NCBI GenBank assembly: GCA_030536515.1
Contig: JAUNPV010000003.1
Location: 1 to 64,000 of the forward strand
Direction: 5' to 3'
Source: Eubacteriales bacterium
GTDB taxonomy: Bacteria; Bacillota; Clostridia; Oscillospirales; Oscillospiraceae
DNA length: 64,000 nt
In this document: positions 49,804 through 60,316 of the stretch, piece after piece
Layout of the letters: the number at the start of each line of letters is the position of its first letter
Position numbering within the stretch: position 1 is the first letter of the stretch
The notes under the pieces: generated by a model
Databases searched by the model: none
The model's input: the letters and a program-made list of their open reading frames with translations, nothing else
Told to the model about the DNA's origin: nothing
Position numbers and translations under genes: made by a program

Positions 49804-51285
49804 TTATTCTGCCTTCAGTCGTCCGTAGAGCTTGGTAATCTCCCGGATTTGGGCGGCCAGGGCTTGGCTGTCGAAGCCGGGTTTGGCCCGCCAGGTCCAG
49901 TTGCTGGGGGACAGGGTGCCGGGGAAGTTCATGCGGGAGCTGGCACCCAGCTCCAGGTAGTCCTGCATCTGCACCACGCACAGCTGGGACACGGAGCCCA
50001 TGGCCCCCCGAATCATGCCCCGGACGTAGCCCTCCTCATCGTTCAGGCCCAGGTAGCGTTTGGCGTAGGCCACGTCCTCGGGGGAGGCCTCGTCGAACCA
50101 CTGGCGCAGGGTCACGTTGTCGTGGGTGCCGGTGTAGCACACCGAGCAGGCCGGGTACAGGTGGGGCAGGTAGTCGCTTTCCTCCCGGGAGTCGAAGGCG
50201 AATTCCATGACCTTCATGCCCGGGTAGCCGGAATCCAGCTGGAGCCGGCGGACCTCCCTGGTGACATAGCCCAGGTCCTCGGCGATGAAGTCCAGGCCCG
50301 GCAGGGCCTTCTGAATGGCCCGGATGAAGGCCAGCCCCGGGCCGGGACACCAGCAGCCGTCCCGGGCGGTCTTTTCCCCGGCCTTCACGGCCCAGTAGCT
50401 TTCAAAGCCCCGGAAGTGGTCCAGCCGCACCACGTCGAATTTTTCCGCAGCGGCGCTCAGGCGGCGAATCCACCAGTCGTAGCCGGTCTGGGCCATTTTG
50501 TCCCAGTCGTAGATGGGGTTGCCCCAGAGCTGGCCGTCGGCGGTGAAGGCATCCGGCGGGCAGCCTGCCACCACCGTGGGACGGCGGCTGCCGTCCAGCT
50601 GGAACAGCTCCGGTTCCGCCCACACGTCGGCGGAATCCAGGGGCACGTAGATGGGCACGTCGCCGATGATGCGGATGCCCTTCCCGGCGGCGTAGGCCCG
50701 GAGGGCCTGCCACTGGCGGTGGAACTGGAACTGGAGGAAGGCGTGGAAGTGGGTTTCCTCGGACAGCTCCCGGTACTGCTCCGCCGTGGCGGCGGGGTCA
50801 TGGCGGCGGAGGGCCTCCGGCCATTCCAGCCAGGGTCTGCCGTCAAATTTCCATTTCAGCGCCATGAACAGCACGTAATCCGCCAGCCACAGGGCATTGT
50901 CCGCAACATATTTCTGAAATTCCGGGGTGGGCCGGAACCGGTGGTAGGCCAGCCGCAGCAGCTGCAAGCGGCTGCGGTAGAGCGCGCCGTAGTCCACCCG
51001 GCCGGGGTCGTCCCCCCAGCTGTGGGCCGCAATCTCCTGAGGCTCCAGCAGGCCCTCCCCGGCCAGGGTGTCCAGGTCGATGAGGTAGTGGTTCCCGGCC
51101 CAGGAGGAAAAGGACTGGTAGGGGGAATCCCCGTAGCCCGTGGGGCTCAGGGGCAGAATCTGCCAGCAGCTCTGACCGGCCCGGTCCAGAAAATCCACAA
51201 ATTCATAGGCAGAGCGGCCCATGGTGCCGATGCCGTAGGGCCCCGGCAGGGAGCTCAGGTGCATTAAAATTCCGCTTTCTCGCAT
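49804..51285 (-). CDS. malQ: 4-alpha-glucanotransferase (GH77)
   Basis: A 493-aa enzyme starting at ATG 51285 (AAAGGAG upstream). Conserved blocks are SGILMHLSSLPGPYGIGTMG (N-terminus), LPLSPTGYGDSPYQSFS, GDVPIYVPLDSADVW, and VRLDHFRGFESYW with the catalytic Asp (about residue 290). DFIAEDLGYVT with the acid Glu and CYTGTHDN follow. It transfers glucan chains between malto-oligosaccharides (disproportionation) in the cytoplasm. It sits last in the leftward maltodextrin locus, directly after the LacI-type gene. Confidence 0.96.
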   Translation of the reverse strand: MRESGILMHLSSLPGPYGIGTMGRSAYEFVDFLDRAGQSCWQILPLSPTGYGDSPYQSFSSWAGNHYLIDLDTLAGEGLLEPQEIAAHSWGDDPGRVDYGALYRSRLQLLRLAYHRFRPTPEFQKYVADNALWLADYVLFMALKWKFDGRPWLEWPEALRRHDPAATAEQYRELSEETHFHAFLQFQFHRQWQALRAYAAGKGIRIIGDVPIYVPLDSADVWAEPELFQLDGSRRPTVVAGCPPDAFTADGQLWGNPIYDWDKMAQTGYDWWIRRLSAAAEKFDVVRLDHFRGFESYWAVKAGEKTARDGCWCPGPGLAFIRAIQKALPGLDFIAEDLGYVTREVRRLQLDSGYPGMKVMEFAFDSREESDYLPHLYPACSVCYTGTHDNVTLRQWFDEASPEDVAYAKRYLGLNDEEGYVRGMIRGAMGSVSQLCVVQMQDYLELGASSRMNFPGTLSPSNWTWRAKPGFDSQALAAQIREITKLYGRLKAE

Positions 51286-51356
51286 GGTGTTCTCCTTTAA
51301 TAACCGATGATGGAATACGCTGCCTGCGCATAGCATCATCGGTTATTTGACAGATA

Positions 51357-52364
51357 TTATTTTTCAAACTTCCGCACGCTGCTGCGCAGGTGGACCTGGA
51401 AGGGGACAGTCTCGTGGACGCTCTGGCCTCCGTCAATGGCGGAAAGCAGAATTTCCACGCTCCGGCGGGCCATTTTCCGCACGTCCTGGCTGACGGTGGC
51501 CAGCTGGGGCACCAGGAACAGCCCCAGAGGCAGGCCGTCCACCCCCATGACGGACACATCCTCCGGCACCCGCAGGCCCGCCTCGTGGAGGGCCCGGATG
51601 GCGCCGATGGCCATGACGTCGGCGGCGGCGAAAATGGCGGAGAAGGGGCGGCAGGTGTGCAGCAGGGCCTGGGTGGCCTCATAGCCGCTTTCGTAGGAAA
51701 AGCGGACGCCCTGGTAGTCCCGGGCCGGGTCGAAGGCCACGCCCTGCTCCCGGAAGGCCTGCAAGCAGCCCTCGTAGCGCTTCTGGCTGATGTCGGACAG
51801 CTGGCGGATACCGCCGATGACGGCGATGCGCCGGTGGCCCAGGGCTCCCAGGGCCAGAATGGCCCGGCGGGCGGCCTCCCGGTCGTCGGTGGTGACGCTG
51901 GACAGGTTGGGGAAGGGCAGCGCCCGTGCGTCGTTGGTGATGAGCACGCAGGGCACGTCGATGCCGCCGAAGTCCGCCAGGAAATGCTCCTGGTTGCCGC
52001 CCAGGAACAAAATGCCCAGAGGCTTTTTCTCCCGGACCAGCTGCACCGCCCGGTGGACCTCGTTGGCGTTTTCGTCCACGTAGTCCACCACCAGGGAATA
52101 GGGGCTCTGGGCAACGGAGGTCTGAATCTGCTCCATCATGGCGGCAAAAAGCTCGTTGCCGGTGCCCTTTACCAGAGCGAGGATGTTGGTGGAGCGCTGC
52201 TGCTTGAGCTGCTTGGCGTTGACGTTCAGCTCGAAGCCGCTTTCGGCGGCGGCCTTCAAAATGGCGAGGCGTGCCTTTTCGCTGACGTTGGGGTGGTTGT
52301 TCAGCGCCCGGGAGACCGTTCCCACGGCATACCCGGTTTTTGCGGCAAGGTCCTTGATGGTCAA
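51357..52364 (-). CDS. LacI family regulator of the maltodextrin locus
   Basis: A 335-aa regulator. It has a TTG start at 52364 with GGAGG seven bases upstream and no ATG nearby. The helix-turn-helix is TIKDLAAKTGYAVGTVSRALNNHPNVSEKARL (2-33), followed by a LacI-type effector domain (about 60-330). Position between the permease genes and malQ suggests it acts as MalR. The likely binding site is TGGAAACGATTCCA at 56094-56107 in front of the binding-protein gene, which is inference. Confidence 0.92.
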   Translation of the reverse strand: MTIKDLAAKTGYAVGTVSRALNNHPNVSEKARLAILKAAAESGFELNVNAKQLKQQRSTNILALVKGTGNELFAAMMEQIQTSVAQSPYSLVVDYVDENANEVHRAVQLVREKKPLGILFLGGNQEHFLADFGGIDVPCVLITNDARALPFPNLSSVTTDDREAARRAILALGALGHRRIAVIGGIRQLSDISQKRYEGCLQAFREQGVAFDPARDYQGVRFSYESGYEATQALLHTCRPFSAIFAAADVMAIGAIRALHEAGLRVPEDVSVMGVDGLPLGLFLVPQLATVSQDVRKMARRSVEILLSAIDGGQSVHETVPFQVHLRSSVRKFEK

Positions 52365-52680
52365 AGGTCTCCCTCCTTTTGGATGGATATTGCGTAGGGG
52401 AGGGGCTTGCCCCCTCCCGGGTAACCGCTCAAAATGGGGCCGCTGGCGGACAGCCGCAAGGGCTGTCCCTACGCATGATTTGGGATGTTCCAAGCGGAAC
52501 GGATGAATCCGTATCCTTTTCGATTCATACTTCGTAGGGGAGGGGCTTGCCCCCTCCCGCTGTACTGCCCCATAGTGACCGCTCAAAACGGGGCAGTCGG
52601 CGGACAGCCGCAAGGGCTGTCCCTACGCATGATTTGGGATGTTCTAAGCGGAACGGATGAATCCGTTCCCTACGGTTTGG
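52365..52680. repeat. Gene-free region with two tandem C-A blocks
   Basis: A block of a B-like GTAGGGGAGGGGCTTGCCCC hairpin, a C unit and an A unit occurs twice in direct order (about 52393-52516 and 52534-52676). The spacers (CGCATGATTTGGGATGTTC) are nearly identical. It looks like a tandem duplication of about 140 bp. The first A copy has decayed (CCGTATCC). Confidence 0.8.
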
Positions 52681-53526
52681 TTATCCCTTGACGGCACCTG
52701 CTGCCACGCCCTTGATGATGTGCTTCTGGCAGAACAGGTAGACGATGATGATGGGAAGAATTGCCATCATAATCACTGCCATAGTGGCGCCCAGGTCCAC
52801 GGTGCCGTAGCTTCCCTTCAGGTACTGCACCAGGATGGGAATGGTCATGTACTTGGTCCGGTCCAGCACCAGGTAGGGCAGCAGGTAGTCGTTCCACACC
52901 CACATAAGCTCCAGAATGCCGACGGAAATCATGGTAGGCTTCAGCATGGGCAGCACCACCATGAAGTAGGTCCGCACGGGGCCGCAGCCGTCAATGGCGG
53001 CTGCCTCCTCGATTTCCAGGGGCAGGCCCTTGACGAAGCCCACGAACATGAAAATGGCAAGGCCTGCGCCGAAGCCCAGATACACAATGGGAATGGTCCA
53101 GGGGGTATTCAGTTTCAGCTGGTCGGCGGTGGCGGTGAGGGTGAACATAACCATCTGGAAGGGGACGATCATGGAGAACAGGCACAGATAGTAGAAGGTG
53201 TTGGCCGCTGCGCTCTGGACCCGGGCGATGTACCAGGCAGTCATGGAGCAGAACAGCAGAATCAGAATCACCGACACAACGGTAATCAGCAGGCTGTACC
53301 CGGCGGCCTTGACGAAGGGGTAGTTGCCGAAGGTCATGCCCTTGATGTAGTTCTCAAAGCCCATGAAGGACTCGGCGTTGGGCAGGGCGAAGGGGGACAT
53401 ATTGACGTAGTTGTTGGATTTGAAGGAGTTGATGACCACTTCAAAAATGGGGAACAGCCAGCACAGGCTGAGAATGCCGAAGACCCACGTCAGGATCCGG
53501 CTGCCCAGAGAATACTGATTTTTCAT
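52681..53526 (-). CDS. Sugar ABC permease, MalG type
   Basis: A 281-aa CUT1 permease with six membrane segments. The EAA loop is EEAAAIDGCGPVRTYFMVVLPMLKP (about 168-192), and the C-terminus ends QKHIIKGVAAGAVKG, typical of MalG proteins. It shares one base with the stop of the MalF-type gene. The channel it forms with MalF would import maltose or malto-oligosaccharides, judged from malQ nearby. Confidence 0.94.
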   Translation of the reverse strand: MKNQYSLGSRILTWVFGILSLCWLFPIFEVVINSFKSNNYVNMSPFALPNAESFMGFENYIKGMTFGNYPFVKAAGYSLLITVVSVILILLFCSMTAWYIARVQSAAANTFYYLCLFSMIVPFQMVMFTLTATADQLKLNTPWTIPIVYLGFGAGLAIFMFVGFVKGLPLEIEEAAAIDGCGPVRTYFMVVLPMLKPTMISVGILELMWVWNDYLLPYLVLDRTKYMTIPILVQYLKGSYGTVDLGATMAVIMMAILPIIIVYLFCQKHIIKGVAAGAVKG

Positions 53527-54422
53527 TACTGCTGTACCTCCTTGCGGCGGGTGGCGGCCTGCTGGGACAGGGCCAGCACGGCGACCAGGATGAAGAACAC
53601 CACGGCCTTGGCCTGGGCCACACCGTGCCAGTTCTTGTTGATGTTGTAGGTGGAGTAGATGTTCAGAGCCAGCAGCTCGGTCATGTTGATTTTCGCGCCG
53701 GCCTCCATAACGCTGGGCAGGCCGCCGGTGAGGGCCAGGTTCTGGTCAAAGAGCTTGAAGGAGTTGGTCAGAGTCAGGAAGGTGCAGATGGTGATGGAGG
53801 GCATCACGTTGGGCACGATGACCTTGAACAGGGTCTGGCGGCCGTTGGCACCGTCAATCCGGGCGGCTTCCAGCATATCCTCGGAGATGGACTGGAGGCC
53901 TGCGATGTAAATAATCATCATGTAGCCAATCTGCTGCCAGGCCACCAGGATGACCAGACCCCAGAAGCCGTAGGTGGCGTTGGCGGTGAGGTAGGTGGAG
54001 TACTGCTTCAGCACGCCGTCAAAAATCATGCTCCAGATATAGCCCAGCACCACGCCGCCAATCAGGTTGGGCATGAAGAACACGGTGCGGTACAGGCTGG
54101 AGCCGCGCATCTTCTGGGTCAGGGCGTAGGCGATGAAGAAGGCCAGCACGTTGATGAGGAGGATGGACACCACCGCAAATCCGGCGGTGTTCCAGAAGGC
54201 GTTGACAAAGCCCGGGTCGGCGAAGGCCTTGGCGTAGTTGGTAAGGCCCACCCACTTGGCATCCTTGGGGATGTTGAAATTGCAGAAGGACAGATAGATG
54301 CCCTGCAGGAAGGGCCAGATAAAGCCGATGCAGAAGCACAGGAAGGTCGGAAGCAGGAACAGAGGCGCCCACCGCTTCATGGGACGCTGGACCAGGTTCC
54401 CGCCTTTTTTCTTTTTACTCAA
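53526..54422 (-). CDS. Sugar ABC permease, MalF type
   Basis: A 298-aa permease with a basic N-terminus (MSKKKKGG) and six membrane segments. The EAA loop is EAARIDGANGRQTLFKVIVPNVMP (about 207-230). It lies between the binding-protein gene and the MalG-type gene. AAAGAAGGGG before the ATG serves as a weak SD. A gap of 264 bases with a strong hairpin separates it from the binding-protein gene. Confidence 0.93.
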   Translation of the reverse strand: MSKKKKGGNLVQRPMKRWAPLFLLPTFLCFCIGFIWPFLQGIYLSFCNFNIPKDAKWVGLTNYAKAFADPGFVNAFWNTAGFAVVSILLINVLAFFIAYALTQKMRGSSLYRTVFFMPNLIGGVVLGYIWSMIFDGVLKQYSTYLTANATYGFWGLVILVAWQQIGYMMIIYIAGLQSISEDMLEAARIDGANGRQTLFKVIVPNVMPSITICTFLTLTNSFKLFDQNLALTGGLPSVMEAGAKINMTELLALNIYSTYNINKNWHGVAQAKAVVFFILVAVLALSQQAATRRKEVQQ

Positions 54423-54686
54423 GAGAAACCCCTTCTTTCGTTATAGTTGGTGGCTGGAAATCACTTCCGTCATTCTGAGCGTCAGCGAAGAATCCCGCCT
54501 GGGAGGTTCTTCGCTGGGGCTCAGAATGACGCAGAGAGGGCGTGCGAGGCACGCAGTCAGACAAAATAGCCTCGCAGAGTTTGCCGCCGCAGCGGCAAAA
54601 GAAATAAAATCCTTATGTCTAAAAGCCCCGAAGGGGCTTTTAGACAGTTTGAGGGCGGGCGAAGCCCGCCCTCTCGGGATTGGGAA
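54423..54686 (-). repeat. K repeat, L repeat and attenuating terminator
   Basis: A K hairpin (54470-54530; CATTCTGAG..CTCAGAATG with arms GCGAAGAATC/GGTTCTTCGC), an L repeat (about 54565-54646) and a GGGCGGGC/GCCCGCCC hairpin at 54653-54675. The hairpin GTCTAAAAGCCCC/GGGGCTTTTAGAC at 54618-54646 lies just after the binding-protein gene. It probably lowers read-through into the permease genes. Confidence 0.75.
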
Positions 54687-56045
54687 TTAGCCCTGCATAT
54701 TGTACTCGTAGGCCCAGCCGTCCACAAAGGCCTCGACGACCTTTGCCCAGTTGGCGTCGGACTGGTCAGCGGAGTAGGCAGCCAGAGCGGTGACAACGGT
54801 AGCTCTCCAGTTGTCCACGTTGGGGGTGTAGTTGAAGGCCCAGGTGACCACGTAGTTGCCCGCGGCGGTGTAGTCGTTGGCAGCGGCGAAGAACACGTTC
54901 TCGGGGGTCTTGGCGTTCTTGAAGGGGATGGGGCCAAACTGCTCGGCCATCATGGTGGTGCCCTCGTCAGAGGTGACAACCCAGGTCATGAAGTCCAGAG
55001 TAGCCTGGATGTCGGCCTCGGAGGCCTTGGCGTTGACAGCCCAGCAGTTCTCAGTGCCGCAGCACAGGCCGGACTTCTCTTCACCCTCGACACCGCAGTA
55101 AATGGGAATCATGGTCAGGTCCTCGGGCTTCAGGCCGGCGGCGACCAGGTTGGCGTACTCCCAGGAGCCGTTCTGATAGAAGGCAGCCTTGCCCTCCTTG
55201 AACTCAGCGGCGGACTCGTCGCCGGTGGAGCTGGTCAGGCTGGTCAGATCAGCGGCGGTGTTGTTGATGTACAGGTCCCAGATGTTCTTGAAGTTGCCCA
55301 TGTAGGCATCGGTGATGGTGGCGGGCTGGTCGGTGACACCGTTGTCACGGCAGTCATAGTAAAGGGGCATATTGGCCAGGTGGCCGGAGAACCGCCAGGA
55401 GGAGGAGCCGTCCAGGCCGGGAGCGGAGAAGGCGTCGAAGCCCAGCTCAGCAGCGCGGGCGTGGATGTCCTCGGCAACAGCCTTCAGAGTCTCGAAGTTG
55501 GTGATTTCCTCAACGGAGTGACCTGCCTGGGTCAGCAGAGCCTTGTTGACGATGATGCCGAAGGCCTCGTAGCAGTAGCCAACGCACTTCAGCTCGCCGG
55601 CGTCGTTGTAGATGTTGAAATCATTGGTGGTCAGCTCGTTTGCGAAGGCGGTGCCCTCCAGGTTCAGGCAGTAGTCGTCCCAGTCAACCAGGCCCTGCTT
55701 GTTGCCGCACTGGAACAGGGTGGGAGCCTCGGACTTGCCCATCTCGGCGGTCAGGGTGTCGGAGTAGGTGCCGGCGGCAGCGGTGACGACCTTGACAGGC
55801 ACGCCGGTCTGAGCGGTGTAGGCCTCAGCCAGCTCCTGCCAGGCAGCGTCAGCCTCGGGCTTGAAGTTCAGGTAGTAGACCTTGCCCTCGGCAGCGGGGG
55901 CATCGGCGGGTGCGTCGGCGGGAGCCTCGGTGGCAGGGGCCTCGGCGGCGGGGGCTTCGGTAGCGGGGGCTTCGGTCTTACCGCCGCAGGCGGCCAGACC
56001 CAGCACCATGACCAGAGCCAACAGCATAGCGATCAGCTTTTTCAT
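54687..56045 (-). CDS. Sugar ABC substrate-binding lipoprotein (maltodextrin-type)
   Basis: A 452-aa SBP_bac_1 protein starting at ATG 56045 (AGGAGG upstream). The lipoprotein signal ends LGLAAC (Cys20). A repetitive Ala/Pro/Glu/Thr linker (about 24-53, EAPATEAPA repeats) and the binding domain (VYYLNFKPEADAAWQELAEAY onward) follow. The first 20 residues and linker style are very like those of the protein at 43422, so the two are related. It is the first gene of the malto-oligosaccharide-like operon. Confidence 0.93.
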   Translation of the reverse strand: MKKLIAMLLALVMVLGLAACGGKTEAPATEAPAAEAPATEAPADAPADAPAAEGKVYYLNFKPEADAAWQELAEAYTAQTGVPVKVVTAAAGTYSDTLTAEMGKSEAPTLFQCGNKQGLVDWDDYCLNLEGTAFANELTTNDFNIYNDAGELKCVGYCYEAFGIIVNKALLTQAGHSVEEITNFETLKAVAEDIHARAAELGFDAFSAPGLDGSSSWRFSGHLANMPLYYDCRDNGVTDQPATITDAYMGNFKNIWDLYINNTAADLTSLTSSTGDESAAEFKEGKAAFYQNGSWEYANLVAAGLKPEDLTMIPIYCGVEGEEKSGLCCGTENCWAVNAKASEADIQATLDFMTWVVTSDEGTTMMAEQFGPIPFKNAKTPENVFFAAANDYTAAGNYVVTWAFNYTPNVDNWRATVVTALAAYSADQSDANWAKVVEAFVDGWAYEYNMQG

Positions 56046-56093
56046 GTTTATTTTCCTCCTGATTATTTTGCCGGTGAATCCGGCGTTCAATTT

Positions 56094-56107
56094 TGGAAAC
56101 GATTCCA
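56094..56107 (-). promoter_or_regulatory. LacI/CcpA-type operator
   Basis: TGGAATCGTTTCCA on the minus strand fits the general LacI-family/cre pattern (TGnAAnCGnTnnCA). It lies about 10 bases after the predicted transcription start, a blocking position for a repressor. Confidence 0.6.
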
Positions 56108-56123
56108 CTCGTTCCATGACATG

Positions 56124-56152
56124 AGTATAGCGCAGTTTTTCGAATTTTTCAA
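56124..56152 (-). promoter_or_regulatory. Promoter of the maltodextrin-type ABC operon
   Basis: On the minus strand, TTGAAA (56147-56152) and TATACT (56124-56129), 17-base spacer. Confidence 0.78.
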
Positions 56153-56377
56153 TGACTTTTTTCCAAGTTTTGAATATTCTGCATATTCCACAACCGGAGC
56201 CCCCGGTTTTTGGGCACTTTGGAAAAACACCCCCCAGCAGAAGGGGGAAACTTACCAAAAAACCGCCTCTGAGCCTCCAAGTTCCGGGTCACGACAGGCG
56301 GCCAGCAAAAAATTGAATAAAATCCCCAGCTCTGGCAAACAATACCTGCAAGCCCAAAGAAAATGGAGGTAACAACA

Positions 56378-57517
56378 ATGATTCGAACCAGAATCGCCGC
56401 CCTGCTGGGGGCCTGCCTTTGCGTGCTGGCCCTGGCGGGACCGGCTGAGGCCGCCCAGGTGGAGGCGGGCAGCGTGTATTGCTTTTCCCAGGCGGACTTT
56501 GGCCAGGCCCTGCGGGGCATCTGCCTGACGGACATCCCCGGGGCGGGGCAGCTGCTGCTGGAGGGCCGGGTCCTGCGGGCCGGGGACGTGCTCACCGCCG
56601 ACCAGGCGGCCCGGATGACCTTCTGCGCCCGGCCCGGCCGGGAGGATGCCGCCGTCCAGGTGGGGTATCTGCCCATTGACGGCGCAGGCGTGGGCAGCCC
56701 TGCCGCCATGACCATCGGCATCCGGGGCCGGGACGACAAGCCCCCGGTGGCCGAGGATTCGACAGCGGAGACCTACAAAAATCTGCCCAACACCGGCAAG
56801 CTCAAGGCCACCGACCCGGAGGGCCAGACCCTGACCTTCACCGTCACCCGCCAGCCCCGCCGGGGGACCGTCACTGTCGGCGATGACGGCACCTTCACCT
56901 ATACCCCCAAGAAAAACAAGGTGGGGGTGGACTCCTTCGCCTACACCGCCGCCGACCCCGCCGGGCAGGTGTCCCGGGAGGCCACCGTCACGGTGACCAT
57001 CCTCAAGCCCACGGATGCTGCCCAGTACACCGACACCGCCGGGGAGAGCTGCCGCTTTGCCGCCGAGTGGATGCGGCACACCGGCATCTTTACCGGGGAA
57101 ACCATTGGGGAAAGTCCCTGCTTCGGCCCGGAAAAGCCGGTTTCCCGGGGGGAATTTGTGACCATGCTGGTGAAGGCCCTGGACATTCCCACCGATGCGG
57201 ACCTGGTCTACACCGGCTATGACGACCCCATCCCCACCTGGCTTCAGCCCTATCTGGCCGCCGCCATCCGGGCGGGGCTGACGGCGGGCCTGCCCCAGAC
57301 CGAGACCTTCGGCCCGGAGGAGCCCATCACCGGCGCTGAGGCCGCCGTGCTGCTGCAAAACGCCCTGGACCTGCCCGCCCCCGCCCTGTCCGAAGAACCC
57401 CCCACCCCCCAGGCCCTCCTGGCCGCCCAGGGCCTGACCCTGGACCCGGAAACCCCCCTGACCCGAGCCGAAACCGCCCTGGCCCTGTACCAGGCAAAAA
57501 AGCTGACAGAGGCGTGA
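56378..57517 (+). CDS. Secreted protein with Ig/cadherin-like domain and SLH-like repeats
   Basis: A 379-aa protein starting at ATG 56378, with GGAGG upstream. A signal peptide (about 1-25, ending GPAEAA) is followed by a domain of unknown type (about 26-120). A tandem-95/cadherin-like Ig domain (about 122-210; ATDPEGQTLTFTVTRQPRRG, GTFTYTPKKNKVGVDSFAYTA) is next. The last 160 residues look like SLH repeats (FAAEWMRHTGIFTGETIG, VSRGEFVTMLVKAL, YLAAAIRAGLTAG, ITGAEAAVLLQNAL, LTRAETALALYQAKKL). SLH domains bind cell-wall polymers, so it is probably a surface protein. It is monocistronic. Confidence 0.82.
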   Translation: MIRTRIAALLGACLCVLALAGPAEAAQVEAGSVYCFSQADFGQALRGICLTDIPGAGQLLLEGRVLRAGDVLTADQAARMTFCARPGREDAAVQVGYLPIDGAGVGSPAAMTIGIRGRDDKPPVAEDSTAETYKNLPNTGKLKATDPEGQTLTFTVTRQPRRGTVTVGDDGTFTYTPKKNKVGVDSFAYTAADPAGQVSREATVTVTILKPTDAAQYTDTAGESCRFAAEWMRHTGIFTGETIGESPCFGPEKPVSRGEFVTMLVKALDIPTDADLVYTGYDDPIPTWLQPYLAAAIRAGLTAGLPQTETFGPEEPITGAEAAVLLQNALDLPAPALSEEPPTPQALLAAQGLTLDPETPLTRAETALALYQAKKLTEA

Positions 57518-57851
57518 GGCTTGCAAAAATGATGCCAAAAAAGAACCGGCTTTCCGATACGGAAAGCCGGTTCAGGGCGTTGAAAAAGCCTCGCAGAGTT
57601 TGCCGCCGCAGCGGCAAATAGAGTTCAAACCATGTTCGGCCGGGGCGTGTACCTGGCCGAACATACTTCTCAGGCTGCAAGTGTGGAATTTGTCCGCTGC
57701 AAGCGGACAAATTCTGCGCGCAGCAGGCTGCATCCCCTCTGTCGGAAAGCCCCGAAGGGGTTTTTCGACAGCCTGAACCGGCTTTCCGATAACGGAAAGC
57801 CGGTTCAGGCCCGTCGGGCGGGTCAGTGACCCGCCCCTGCGGAGGTTGTGA
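57518..57851. repeat. Gene-free region with H and L repeats
   Basis: An H unit (57543-57572), an extended L element (about 57575-57773) and another H unit (57776-57806) lie here. The L element has hairpins ATGTTCGGCC/GGCCGAACAT, AATTTGTCCGCT/AGCGGACAAATT and CTGTCGG..CGACAG around AAGCCCC/GGGGTTT. A B-like GCGGGTCAGTGACCCGC hairpin (57817-57833) is last. No gene seen. Confidence 0.78.
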
Positions 57852-59791
<1,940 letters not shown>

Positions 59792-59835
59792 ACAAAAGTA
59801 TTTAGATGGCAGGGAACCTGCTTTTATCTACATAT

Positions 59836-59862
59836 TTAGCACTCCGTATCCCTGAGTGCTAA
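59836..59862. promoter_or_regulatory. CIRCE element (HrcA operator)
   Basis: Perfect TTAGCACTC, nine bases, GAGTGCTAA. This is the HrcA repressor binding site controlling groESL in Firmicutes, and it lies immediately after the -10 box of the operon. Confidence 0.98.
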
Positions 59863-59865
59863 TAC

Positions 59866-59894
59866 ATCATACTCCATCAGACGAAAAAAAGCAA
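59866..59894 (-). promoter_or_regulatory. Promoter of groESL
   Basis: On the minus strand, TTGCTT (59889-59894) and TATGAT (59866-59871), 17-base spacer. CIRCE begins 3 bases downstream. Confidence 0.78.
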
Positions 59895-60250
59895 GACCCA
59901 TTTTGTCAAATAAAGTAAACAATTTTTTAAGAAGGAGAATTTTTTTACAGCACAGCCGTAGGGGCGGGTTATCAACCCGCCCCTAGGCCCCCAACCGGGG
60001 GCCGCAAAGCCTTCCCCCGCACCAAAAAACCTTCCCCCGGGGGGAAGGTGGCACGCCGCAGGCGTGACGGAAGAGGAATGCGGGCGGCTAGTTCGGATGA
60101 TGGAAACGTTGGTGCTTGCTGAACTGTAAACGATACCTGTCAGCAAGCCCGTACCTGTACTGCACATAACGTTACCGCCCGCATTCCTCATCCGCCCCAG
60201 TGTGCGCACTGGGGCACCTTCCCCCCGGGGGAAGGCTTTTTTGCGTCTGG
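59895..60250. repeat. Gene-free region: B unit and D element 10
   Basis: A B unit (59958-59985, GTAGGGGCGGGTTATCAACC) and a D element (60030-60235) lie here. The D element has inner hairpins CACGCC/GGCGTG (left) and GCCCCAGTG/CACTGGGGC (right), arms GAGGAATGCGGGCGG and its inverse, and no nested G. The left GGATGAGG arm is altered to GGAAGAGG. No gene seen. Confidence 0.82.
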
Positions 60251-60287
60251 GCAAAAAAGAGCCCCATTCCCGGATGGGAATGGGGCG
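60251..60287 (-). terminator. Terminator of the sigma factor gene
   Basis: On the minus strand, stem GCCCCATTCCC/GGGAATGGGGC followed by TCTTTTTT. A C unit (60289-60314) lies between it and the stop codon. Confidence 0.88.
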
Positions 60288-60316
60288 GACAGCCGCAAGG
60301 GCTGTCCCTACGGAAC

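Larger units (their letters stand above)
56046..56377. promoter_or_regulatory. Divergent regulatory region
   Basis: 332 bases between two divergent genes, holding the leftward promoter (56124-56152), an operator-like site (56094-56107) and a GCCGGTGAATCCGGC hairpin (56070-56084). The rest (56153-56360) has no repeat module and no clear rightward promoter. Confidence 0.55.
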
